Source: Salaquimonas sp.
Lineage (GTDB): Bacteria > Pseudomonadota > Alphaproteobacteria > Rhizobiales > Rhizobiaceae
NCBI GenBank assembly: GCA_024639745.1
Contig: JAHEHW010000084.1
Location: 1-7,216, forward strand
Reading direction: 5' to 3'
DNA: 7,216 nt
Shown here: in pieces, positions 1 to 6,150 of the stretch
Layout: each line of letters begins with the position of its first letter
Numbering within the stretch: the first letter of the stretch is position 1
Position numbers and translations under genes: made by a program
Notes under the pieces: generated by a model
What the model was told of the DNA's origin: nothing
The model's database searches: none
What the model saw: the letters and a program-made list of their open reading frames with translations, nothing else

Positions 1-414
1 GAGCGTTGCCACCGCGAGGTAGAATCCTTTGATGCGCAAAGACGGCAGGCCAAACAGGACGCCGACACCAGCCGTCACGAAGCCAGACAAAACCGTAATC
101 GTGAACATGTCCATCCAAGGGAAGGCCGTCATCAGCTTGTAACAGGCGAATGCACCAACCGCCATGAAACCGCCCGTGCCGAGCGACACCTGCCCGCAAT
201 AACCGACTAGAATATTCAGTCCGATTGCCGCCATCGAATAGATCAGCAATGGCATCAGCACCGACTTGTTCCAGTAATCATTGATCAGGAAAGGAACCAC
301 GAAGAACGCTACGGCGACGAAAATCCAGAACAGGATCCGTTCCGACTTGATCGGGAAGGTCTGCTGGTCGTTGGAATAGGTGGTTTTGAAATCCCCGGCT
401 TCGCGATAAAGCAT
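1..414 (-). CDS. livM: LivM-type ABC importer permease (cluster 2), C-terminus cut off by window edge
   Basis: Second membrane subunit of a HAAT-family importer; it would pair with the LivH encoded just upstream to form the inner-membrane channel. The first 138 codons are present and the frame stays open to the window edge. A polar N-terminal stretch of about 26 residues (MLYREAGDFKTT...) is followed by membrane segments near residues 28-45, 52-72 and 103-122. The LivM hallmarks are visible: GLNILVGYCGQVSLGTGGF at about 65-83 and GLPSLRIKGFYLAVATL at about 122-138. The ATG at 414 lies 3 bases after the livH stop (TGA-TCC-ATG). A GAGAGGA ribosome-binding site sits inside the last livH codons, so translation is probably coupled. 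The typical length is about 320-400 residues, so more than half of the gene lies to the left. The sequence differs from the other LivM at 6151-7216, so this is a paralogue and not a recent copy. Confidence 0.93.
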   Translation of the reverse strand, partial: MLYREAGDFKTTYSNDQQTFPIKSERILFWIFVAVAFFVVPFLINDYWNKSVLMPLLIYSMAAIGLNILVGYCGQVSLGTGGFMAVGAFACYKLMTAFPWMDMFTITVLSGFVTAGVGVLFGLPSLRIKGFYLAVATL

Positions 415-417
415 GGA

Positions 418-1449
418 TCAAATCCTCTCGATGATGCGTTCGCCGAACAAACCCTGCGGCCGGAACAGCAGGAAGGCGAGTGCCACGACATAGGCAAACC
501 AGTTTTCGATCGCCGTGAAGAGGTTCGGGCTTGCCCCGACCAGAAAATTCATGATGTCGCCCAAATAAGCCTCTGCAAGCTTTTCGCCGACACCAATGAT
601 CAGGCCGCCGACAATAGCACCCGGGATCGATGTGAACCCACCGAGGATCAGCACAGGCAGCGCCTTGAGGGCGATCAGCGACAGTGAGAACTGGACACCT
701 GATTTCGAGCCCCACATGATACCCGCCACCAGCGCCACGAAACCGGCAATCGACCAGACGATGACCCAAATCGTGCGCAGCGAAATTCCTACCGACATCG
801 CTGCCTGGTGATCGTCGGCGACGGCACGAAGCGCGCGACCGGTCGCAGTGTACTGGCTGAAGATCGACAGGGCGGCGACAAGAGAAACCGCGATCAGCGT
901 GGCGCTGACATCCAGCTTGTCGATGTACATTCCCCAGTAGTCGGAACCCTCGGCCGCCCATTCACGGGTGACGTCCTCCCACCAGAACGAACCGCCGGAT
1001 GGCAGCCCGACATCCAGCGTTTTCACATCGGCTCCCCACATGAGATCACCCAGTCCCTCAAGGAAATAGGCAAGCCCAATCGTGGCCATGAACAAGATGA
1101 TCGGTTCCTGGTTCACGAGGTGCTTGAGCATCAATTTTTCGACGAGGAAAGCCAGGCCGATCATTATCACCATCGCGAACAGGATCGATATGAACGTGTT
1201 CAGCCCCGGGCCCCAATTGTGGATCTCGGTACCGAACATGGCATTCAGAAGATGGGAGAACGGCACCTGTCCGGTTTGGAGGCCGACAAGCGTCAGAGCG
1301 GCAAACAGCGCCATCACGCCCTGCGCGAAGTTGAAGATACCGGAGGCCTTAAAAATCAGGACGAAGCCGAGGGCCACCAGCGAATACATGACGCCAGCCA
1401 TAAGGCCATTCAGGCATATCTCGACGAAATTGAGAAAGGCCGGGCTCAT
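418..1449 (-). CDS. livH: LivH-type ABC importer permease (cluster 2)
   Basis: Membrane subunit of a HAAT-family ABC importer, 343 residues. It starts NGLMAGVMYSLVALGFVLIF (first membrane helix, about residues 14-33) and continues with the LivH signature KASGIFNFAQG near 34-44. The ATPase-contacting loop TATGRALRAVADDHQAAMSVGIS lies near 201-223, ALKALPVLILGGFTSIPGAIVGG near 261-283, and the usual LLFRPQGLFGE tail near 327-337. It is longer than the roughly 300-residue Escherichia coli LivH. The extra length is in external loops, at about residues 58-85 and at about 140-182, the latter rich in Trp and acidic residues. I chose the ATG at 1449, which has a GAGAG element about 6 bases upstream. 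An in-frame TTG at 1467 would add six residues (MPREPV) but has no good ribosome-binding site. It lies 51 bases after the livG stop and 3 bases before the livM start, in the same apparent operon. Confidence 0.94.
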   Translation of the reverse strand: MSPAFLNFVEICLNGLMAGVMYSLVALGFVLIFKASGIFNFAQGVMALFAALTLVGLQTGQVPFSHLLNAMFGTEIHNWGPGLNTFISILFAMVIMIGLAFLVEKLMLKHLVNQEPIILFMATIGLAYFLEGLGDLMWGADVKTLDVGLPSGGSFWWEDVTREWAAEGSDYWGMYIDKLDVSATLIAVSLVAALSIFSQYTATGRALRAVADDHQAAMSVGISLRTIWVIVWSIAGFVALVAGIMWGSKSGVQFSLSLIALKALPVLILGGFTSIPGAIVGGLIIGVGEKLAEAYLGDIMNFLVGASPNLFTAIENWFAYVVALAFLLFRPQGLFGERIIERI

Positions 1450-1500
1450 GACAGGCTCTCGCGGCAACGGGAAACAACAGCGGAAATATGCGTGGCTTGC

Positions 1501-2343
1501 CTATTCTCCATCATGGCTTACCCCCAGATAGGCGTCGATGACATCCTGATTGTTGCGAACTTCGTCAGGGGAGCCGTCGCCAATCTTGCGACCGTAATCG
1601 AGCACGACGACACGGTCGGAAAGATCCATGACGACGCCCATATCGTGCTCGATCAGGGCGATGGTGGTTCCGAATTGCTGGTTAACATCGAGGATGTAGC
1701 GGCTCATGTCCTCTTTTTCCTCGAGGTTCATTCCAGCCATCGGTTCGTCGAGCAGCAAAAGCGCCGGCTCCGCAGCCAGAGCGCGACCGAGTTCAACCCG
1801 CTTCTGAAGACCGTAGGGCAACCGGCCCACCGGAGTTTTCCGGATCGACTCGATTTCGAGGAAATCGATGATGTGCTCGACGGCCTGGCGATGTTCCAGT
1901 TCTTCCTGCTCTGCCGGACCACGCCAGATCGATTGCCAGAACAGATTGCGCTTCATCAAGGTGATGCGGCCCGTCATCAGGTTGTCCAGGACGGACATTC
2001 CCTTGAACAAGGCGATGTTCTGAAACGTTCTGGCTATGCCCTGATTGGCCGCCTCGTGCGGGCGCATCCGCGACCGCTTGTTGCCGCGGAAGGTAATGGT
2101 GCCCTCCTGCGGATGGTAGAACCCGTTGATGACATTCAGCATCGAGGTCTTACCGGCGCCATTCGGACCGATGATCGCGCGAATTTCGCCTTTCTTGATG
2201 TCAAACGAGATATCCGTGATCGCCTTCACGCCACCGAAAGACAGCGAGATATCGTCGACGACCAGCAGCGGGTCTCCCTTGTTCAGCCCGTCATCGGGGC
2301 GAGTCATGCGCAATTCCTGGCTGCGGGTGATGTGCATGTTCAT
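1501..2343 (-). CDS. livG: LivG-type ABC importer ATPase (cluster 2)
   Basis: Cytoplasmic ATP-hydrolysing subunit of the cluster 2 importer, 280 residues. Visible motifs are Walker A GPNGAGKT (59-66), Q-loop glutamine in ARTFQNI (Q108), signature LPYGLQKRVELGRAL (175-189), Walker B LLLLDEP (195-201), and switch histidine in IEHDM (H233). The C-terminal tail DVIDAYLG is typical of LivG. The signature has Pro-Tyr in place of the Ser-Gly of LSGG, which is common in LivG proteins and does not suggest an inactive enzyme. About 25 residues precede the nucleotide-binding fold. The ATG at 2343 overlaps the ligase stop by 4 bases (ATGA), and a GAAGAAGG element sits about 7 bases upstream within the ligase gene. 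Internal ATGs at codons 3 and 13 are possible but less well placed. The overlap indicates that ligase and transporter are made together. Confidence 0.95.
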   Translation of the reverse strand: MNMHITRSQELRMTRPDDGLNKGDPLLVVDDISLSFGGVKAITDISFDIKKGEIRAIIGPNGAGKTSMLNVINGFYHPQEGTITFRGNKRSRMRPHEAANQGIARTFQNIALFKGMSVLDNLMTGRITLMKRNLFWQSIWRGPAEQEELEHRQAVEHIIDFLEIESIRKTPVGRLPYGLQKRVELGRALAAEPALLLLDEPMAGMNLEEKEDMSRYILDVNQQFGTTIALIEHDMGVVMDLSDRVVVLDYGRKIGDGSPDEVRNNQDVIDAYLGVSHDGE

Positions 2344-4337
2344 TCCGCTGCCTTCTTCGAATAGCTATGCTCGTGCATTTCCATGTCGCGGATCTCTACC
2401 GTCGCAGAAATTTTTCCCTTGCGGCCATCCTCGAAGGTAACTTCGGTCTCGACATATTTTTCGGTCGTGCCGTCGTAAAGCGCATCGATCAACTCGCCGT
2501 AACGTTCGGCGATGAAACTGCGCCGGACTTTCTGAGTGCGGGTCAACTCACCGTCATCGGCATCCAGTTCCTTGTGCAGGATCAGGAAGCGTCGGATTTG
2601 CGACGCGGCCATCATTTCTTCGGAGGCGAGATCGCGATTTACCTGATCGACGTGCTCCTCGACCGTCTTGTAGACGGTCGCATGCTGGGCAAGTTCCTGA
2701 TAAGAGGCATAGGCGATGTTGTTGCGCTCTGCCCAGCTGGCGACCGATGTCAGATCGATATTGATGAATACCGCGCAGAAATCGCGGTCATCGCCGAAAG
2801 CAACCGCCTCCTTGATATTCGGGAAAAATTTCAGCTTGTTCTCGATATATTTTGGAGCGAACAGCGCCCCGCTTTTGAGTTTTCCGACGTCCCTGGCGCG
2901 GTCGATGATCTTGAGATGGCCCTCCTGATCGAAGAAACCTGCATCACCGGTATGGACCCAGCCATCCGCTGTTTTGGTTTCCGCGGTGGCGTCGTCGTTC
3001 TTGTAATAACCAACAAAGACACCCGGGGAGCGATACAGAACCTCGCCGTTGTCCTCGACCCGGATTTCGACTTCAGGCGATGGGCGGCCCACCGTATCCG
3101 CCCGGATTTCACCGTCGGGCTGAGCGGTAATGTATACCGATGCTTCGGTCTGGCCGTAGAGCTGCTTCAGATTCAGACCAAGCGAACGATAGAAGCGGAA
3201 GATTTCAGGCCCGATAGCCTCGCCTGCGGTATAGCCGACCTTCAACCGGGTGAATCCCATCCTGTTCTTCAGTGGCCCGTAAACCAGCAAATCGCCGATC
3301 TTGTATTTAAGCCGATCAAGAAACGAGACCGATTCGCCATTGAGGATCGACTCTCCGACCTTCCTCGCATGTTCCATGAAATGATCGAACATGCGTTTTT
3401 TGATGCGGCCTGCATCCTCCATCCGAACCATGATGGCGGTCAGCAGGTTTTCAAAGACACGCGGCGGCGCGAAGAAATAGGTTGGCGCGATCTCCCGGCG
3501 ATCCGAATCGACGGTTTCAGGGCTTTCAGGACAGCAGACGCAATAGCCTGCCGTATAGTGCTGAGCATATGAGAAAATGTGATCGCCGACCCAGGCAAGC
3601 GGCAGATAGGCGATCGTCTCTTCTTTCTCGGTCAGGTGATCAAAAGCGTTTCCGTTGCTGGCCGAAATGGCGAGGTTGTCATAGGAAAGCATGACGCCCT
3701 TGGGTCGACCCGTCGTACCAGAGGTGTAGAGGATGGCAGCAAGGTCAGAGCCTTTGCCCTTGGCTATTTCTTCGAGCCAAAGCGTTTCGCCATTCGATTC
3801 ATATTCGGCTTCACCGAGCGCTTCCACGCCATCGATCGGATGAAGGTCGGTATGATCATAGTCCCGCAGGCCGCGGATCTCGTCGTAAATGATCTTCTGA
3901 AGAGACGCCAGTTCGTCGCCCATGGACAGAACCTTGTCGACCTGCTCCTGATCCTGACAGATCGCGAATTTCACCTCGGCATGGTTGAGCACATAGACCA
4001 TTTCCTCGGCGACGCTGTCCGCATATACGGGAACAGGTATTCCGCCCAGCGCCTGCACGGCGCAGAAGGTCCAGTACAGCCTGGGTCGGTTTTGCCCGAT
4101 GATCGCGACCTTGTCTCCCTTTTTCAGACCAAGGGCCGCAAGGCCCATGGAATAGGCCCGGATATCATTCAGAAGCTCAGACCAGGTCCAGCTTTGCCAG
4201 ATGCCATAGGTCTTGTGCCGCATCGCGGGCCGCGATGGAAAACGGCGCGCATTGTGCAAAAGATATTTCGGAAAAGTGTCTGGTTCCGAATTTCCAATGG
4301 AAGCCGGATTTCCAACAGACTGCACCCGCGCGTTCAT
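2340..4337 (-). CDS. AMP-forming long-chain acyl-CoA synthetase-like ligase
   Basis: Adenylate-forming enzyme expected to join a carboxylic acid to coenzyme A with ATP (acyl-AMP, then acyl-CoA), 665 residues. Motifs, numbered from the ATG at 4337: phosphate-binding loop YTSGTTGRPKG (204-214), aromatic/adenine motif YGQTEA (394-399), TGD (463-465), hinge region DRARDVGKLKSG (479-490), and TRTQKVRR (599-606), which probably contains the C-terminal catalytic lysine. Length and layout fit the long-chain (ACSL/FadD15-like) branch rather than phenylacetate- or 4-coumarate-type ligases of about 430-550 residues. The hinge segment reads SGALFAP where many relatives have a G-E/K-x-x-x-P pattern. The ATG at 4337 is chosen because GGGAGGAG lies 9 bases upstream. 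A GTG at 4397 would add 20 residues but has no properly spaced ribosome-binding site and the extension looks non-conserved. The stop overlaps livG (ATGA). The substrate cannot be read from the sequence; the context suggests it activates what the importer brings in. Confidence 0.92.
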   Translation of the reverse strand: MNARVQSVGNPASIGNSEPDTFPKYLLHNARRFPSRPAMRHKTYGIWQSWTWSELLNDIRAYSMGLAALGLKKGDKVAIIGQNRPRLYWTFCAVQALGGIPVPVYADSVAEEMVYVLNHAEVKFAICQDQEQVDKVLSMGDELASLQKIIYDEIRGLRDYDHTDLHPIDGVEALGEAEYESNGETLWLEEIAKGKGSDLAAILYTSGTTGRPKGVMLSYDNLAISASNGNAFDHLTEKEETIAYLPLAWVGDHIFSYAQHYTAGYCVCCPESPETVDSDRREIAPTYFFAPPRVFENLLTAIMVRMEDAGRIKKRMFDHFMEHARKVGESILNGESVSFLDRLKYKIGDLLVYGPLKNRMGFTRLKVGYTAGEAIGPEIFRFYRSLGLNLKQLYGQTEASVYITAQPDGEIRADTVGRPSPEVEIRVEDNGEVLYRSPGVFVGYYKNDDATAETKTADGWVHTGDAGFFDQEGHLKIIDRARDVGKLKSGALFAPKYIENKLKFFPNIKEAVAFGDDRDFCAVFINIDLTSVASWAERNNIAYASYQELAQHATVYKTVEEHVDQVNRDLASEEMMAASQIRRFLILHKELDADDGELTRTQKVRRSFIAERYGELIDALYDGTTEKYVETEVTFEDGRKGKISATVEIRDMEMHEHSYSKKAAE

Positions 4338-4346
4338 ACGCAGCGT

Positions 4347-4354
4347 CTCCTCCC
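4347..4354 (-). promoter_or_regulatory. Ribosome-binding site of the acyl-CoA ligase
   Basis: GGGAGGAG on the minus strand, 9 bases before the ATG at 4337. This near-perfect Shine-Dalgarno match decides the start in favour of the 665-residue protein over the GTG 60 bases upstream. Confidence 0.8.
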
Positions 4355-4372
4355 TTTTTCCGGCTGCGCAGT

Positions 4373-4420
4373 TTACCACCGCACCATTGCGGACCACCGT
4401 CTCCTCAAATCGTTATCCAC
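4373..4420 (-). CDS. Possible 15-residue leader peptide upstream of the ligase
   Basis: A very short ORF with a GTG start at 4420 and a TAA stop at 4373, encoding MDNDLRRRWSAMVRW. It has a strong ribosome-binding site, GGGAGGA at 4434-4428, 7 bases before the GTG, which is better than those of several real genes here. It lies between the candidate promoter and the ligase start, ends 35 bases before the ligase ATG, and is out of frame with the ligase. It carries three arginine codons in a row (AGG-AGA-CGG), the first two usually rare in GC-rich alphaproteobacteria. Its last codons form one arm or loop of a small GC hairpin (4379-4392). This layout resembles a regulatory upstream ORF. I know of no matching family, and an ORF this short can occur by chance. 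Confidence 0.3.
   Translation of the reverse strand: MDNDLRRRWSAMVRW
4379..4392 (-). repeat. Small GC-rich hairpin inside the ligase leader
   Basis: On the minus strand CCGCA pairs perfectly with TGCGG around a 4-base loop (ATGG). It overlaps the end of the putative leader ORF and is followed by no T-run, so it is not a terminator. It might influence ribosome progress or access to the ligase start, but a 5-base stem may be chance. Confidence 0.3.
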
Positions 4421-4480
4421 CTAGTGTTCCTCCCGTGTCCAGAATACCTGACGGCATATCCGGGCAAGTACCGAAAGTTC

Positions 4481-4510
4481 AGTGTTCGACAGTCCAGAGC
4501 AATTTGTCAA
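4481..4510 (-). promoter_or_regulatory. Candidate sigma70-type promoter for the ligase-livGHM operon
   Basis: On the minus strand a perfect TTGACA -35 box (4510-4505) is followed after 18 bases by AACACT (4486-4481) as a weak -10 box. Alphaproteobacterial promoters often keep the -35 TTGAC core and have a loose -10. It would start transcription near 4474 and give a leader of about 137 bases before the ligase ATG. It lies in the only sizeable gap in the window, exactly where a second operon would need a promoter. Confidence 0.45.
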
Positions 4511-4520
4511 CGCGCAAACT
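4501..4520 (-). promoter_or_regulatory. Imperfect dyad over the -35 box, possible operator
   Basis: On the minus strand the arms AGTTTG and CAAATT are separated by 8 bases (5 of 6 positions complementary). The dyad covers the TTGACA element. A repressor, for example of the TetR type that often controls acyl-CoA genes, could bind here and block the promoter. The arms are short, so this is suggestive only. Confidence 0.25.
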
Positions 4521-4583
4521 GCCCCACACGGTCTTAGCTGCCCCAGAAAAGCCAAACGGCAGTGGTGTCCCGGTGCAGCAAAT

Positions 4584-4609
4584 CCGCGAAGCCGTTTCGA
4601 CCTTCGCGG
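4584..4609 (-). terminator. Hairpin just downstream of livF, possible weak terminator
   Basis: On the minus strand CCGCGAAG pairs perfectly over 8 bases with CTTCGCGG across a 10-base loop, starting 8 bases after the livF TAA. The stem is GC-rich, but what follows is ATTTGCTG rather than a true T-run, so intrinsic termination would be inefficient. It may instead protect the 3' end of the cluster 1 transcript or allow partial read-through into the ligase operon. Confidence 0.45.
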
Positions 4610-4617
4610 GCACAAGA

Positions 4618-5385
4618 TTAGATCGCCAGATATTCGTGGCGCAGCTCTTCGTTCTCCAGCACTTCCTTCGCGGTGCCGTCGTAGACGACCTGCCCGGTGT
4701 CAAGAATTACCGAACGATCCGCCAGATTAAGCGCTGCAATCGCGTTCTGCTCTACGATGATGGTCGTAATACCCTGCTCACGAATCAGATGGAGCGTCTT
4801 TTCGATTTCCTGCACGATAACCGGTGCCAAGCCCTCATAGGGCTCATCGAGGAGCAGGAGCTTTATGTCGCGCGCAAGAGCACGACCGATCGCGAGCATT
4901 TGCTGCTCGCCACCTGACAGCGTCGTCCCCTCCTGCTTGCGACGCTCGCCAAGTCGCGGGAACAGTTCATAAATTCGGTCTATCGACCAACCGATCGGCT
5001 TTTCGATCTGGGCAAGCTGAAGATTTTCCTCGACCGTTAGACCCTGGATGATGCGGCGGTCTTCAGGCACCAAGCCAATTCCGGCCTGAGATGCTTCATA
5101 GGACTGCATGTTATGAAGCGGCTGATGATCGAGCCATATTTCGCCATGCTTCAGCGTCGGATTTCCCAGTCTTGCAATTGCCCGAAGCGTCGATGTCTTT
5201 CCAGCACCGTTACGGCCAAGAAGTGCGAGAATTTCGCCTTCGTGGATATTGAGGCTGACGCCCTGAACGATATAGCTCTCGCCGTAATAGGCATGAATAT
5301 CCCAGACTGAGCAGAATGCCGGTGCATTCTGCGCATGGGAGGCGTTCATGTTGTCCGATGATTTGAATTTCGGCTCGGCGTTCAT
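4618..5385 (-). CDS. livF: LivF-type ABC importer ATPase (cluster 1)
   Basis: Second ATPase of the cluster 1 importer, 255 residues, working as a heterodimer with LivG on the cytoplasmic face. Motifs: Walker A GRNGAGKT (57-64), GLVPEDRRIIQGLTVEENL (104-122, the LivF Q-loop region, where PEDRR replaces the more usual PEGRR), signature LSGGEQQMLAIGRAL (156-170), Walker B LLLLDEPYEGLAP (176-188). It has VEQN (211-214), in which glutamine replaces the switch histidine, a LivF characteristic that separates it from the two LivG proteins here. About 25 residues precede the usual LivF start (VWDIHAYYGES). The ATG at 5385 is preferred because of GGGAGGGG about 7 bases upstream and an ATGA overlap with the livG stop. 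An internal ATG at 5349 (codon 13) would give a more usual length but lacks a good ribosome-binding site. Confidence 0.95.
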   Translation of the reverse strand: MNAEPKFKSSDNMNASHAQNAPAFCSVWDIHAYYGESYIVQGVSLNIHEGEILALLGRNGAGKTSTLRAIARLGNPTLKHGEIWLDHQPLHNMQSYEASQAGIGLVPEDRRIIQGLTVEENLQLAQIEKPIGWSIDRIYELFPRLGERRKQEGTTLSGGEQQMLAIGRALARDIKLLLLDEPYEGLAPVIVQEIEKTLHLIREQGITTIIVEQNAIAALNLADRSVILDTGQVVYDGTAKEVLENEELRHEYLAI

Positions 5386-6140
5386 ACGTGTGCCCCTCCC
5401 AGATAGGCTTCCTGAACCTTAGGATTACCCTTAATTTTCTCGGGAACGTCCTCGACAAGCGGCGTTCCCTGCGCGAGGACGGTGATCTTGTGCGCAAGTG
5501 AAAAGACCACATGCATGTCATGCTCGATAATCACCATCGTAATCTTGCTCTTTTCCTGGATTTCCTTGAGCAAGGCGATGGTGTTGTTGGTATCTGCGCG
5601 TGCCATCCCGGCGGTCGGTTCGTCAAGCAATAGGAGCTTGGGATCCTGCGCCAGACACATTGCCATCTCGAGCCTGCGTTTGTCGCCTCGCGAAAGCGAC
5701 GAGGCTACAATATCGCGCTTGTCGATCATGTTAACATCGATGAGCATCTGCTCTGCCTTTTCGATGACATCGGTTTCACTCGCAACGCCCTTGATTGCGT
5801 TGAGCTCGAATGAGCCATCTCTCTTGGCAAAGCATGGAATCATAACGTTTTCGAAAACCGACAAATCGGCAAAAATCTCGGGCGTCTGAAAGACCCGACT
5901 TACACCAAGCTGATTGATCTGGTGAGGCTTGAGGCCGAGCAGCGATTTACCCTGGAATTCAACCGTACCGGTATCAGGCTCAAGCCGGCCGATCAGGCAG
6001 TTGAGAAACGTCGATTTACCAGCGCCGTTCGGGCCAATGATGGCGTGAACGCTTCCTTCAGCAACATCAAGATTGACGTCGCTCAATGCCTGTAACCCAC
6101 CAAAACGCTTGCTTACATTATGAACTACAAGGATCCCCAT
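5382..6140 (-). CDS. livG: LivG-type ABC importer ATPase (cluster 1)
   Basis: ATPase subunit of the cluster 1 importer, 252 residues, the standard LivG size. Motifs: Walker A GPNGAGKS (36-43), Q-loop glutamine in SRVFQTPEIF (Q85), signature LSRGDKRRLEMAMCLA (149-164), Walker B LLLLDEPTAGMA (169-180), switch histidine in IEHDMHVVF (H207), and the LivG tail VQEAYLGG. The fold starts almost at the initiator (MGILVVHNVSKRFGG), unlike the cluster 2 LivG with its extended N-terminus. The two differ throughout the signature and helical regions, so they are old paralogues. The ATG at 6140 lies 10 bases after the livM stop. The stop TAG is part of a TAGGAG ribosome-binding site 7 bases before the ATG. 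The stop overlaps livF by 4 bases. Confidence 0.95.
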   Translation of the reverse strand: MGILVVHNVSKRFGGLQALSDVNLDVAEGSVHAIIGPNGAGKSTFLNCLIGRLEPDTGTVEFQGKSLLGLKPHQINQLGVSRVFQTPEIFADLSVFENVMIPCFAKRDGSFELNAIKGVASETDVIEKAEQMLIDVNMIDKRDIVASSLSRGDKRRLEMAMCLAQDPKLLLLDEPTAGMARADTNNTIALLKEIQEKSKITMVIIEHDMHVVFSLAHKITVLAQGTPLVEDVPEKIKGNPKVQEAYLGGAHV

Positions 6141-6150
6141 TGTCTGGCTC

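Noticed and set aside
278..961. Minus-strand open frame overlapping livH and livM
   Set aside because: It is out of frame with both permease genes, and its product is Arg, Cys and His rich without membrane helices, while the overlapped frames give clear LivH and LivM sequences.
1450..1500. A separate promoter or small gene between livG and livH
   Set aside because: Only 51 bases, with no convincing -35/-10 pair, no strong hairpin and no ORF with a ribosome-binding site; it looks like an ordinary intra-operon spacer.
4338..4397. N-terminal extension of the ligase from the GTG at 4397
   Set aside because: The AGGAG element upstream of the GTG is only 3 bases away, too close, whereas the ATG at 4337 has GGGAGGAG at 9 bases. 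The 20 extra residues (MVRNGAVVNCAAGKREETLR) look like translated leader.
808..4424. Long open frames on the plus strand (808-2364, 2367-3572, 3579-4424) that could look like large hypothetical proteins
   Set aside because: They lie almost entirely antisense to the ligase, livG and livH genes, whose protein motifs are unmistakable. The translations are rich in Arg, His, Asp and Gln with no recognisable domain. Such frames are a common by-product of codon bias in GC-rich genes.
4213..4917. Plus-strand frame spanning the gap between ligase and livF
   Set aside because: It overlaps both real genes antisense, has no convincing ribosome-binding site or domain, and its low-complexity composition looks like a shadow frame.
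1501..6140. Degenerate ABC signatures (LPYGLQKR and LSRGDKR in the LivGs) and the Gln in place of the switch His in LivF as signs of inactive ATPases
   Set aside because: Such variants are normal in LivG and LivF families; Walker A, Walker B and the catalytic glutamate are intact in all three.
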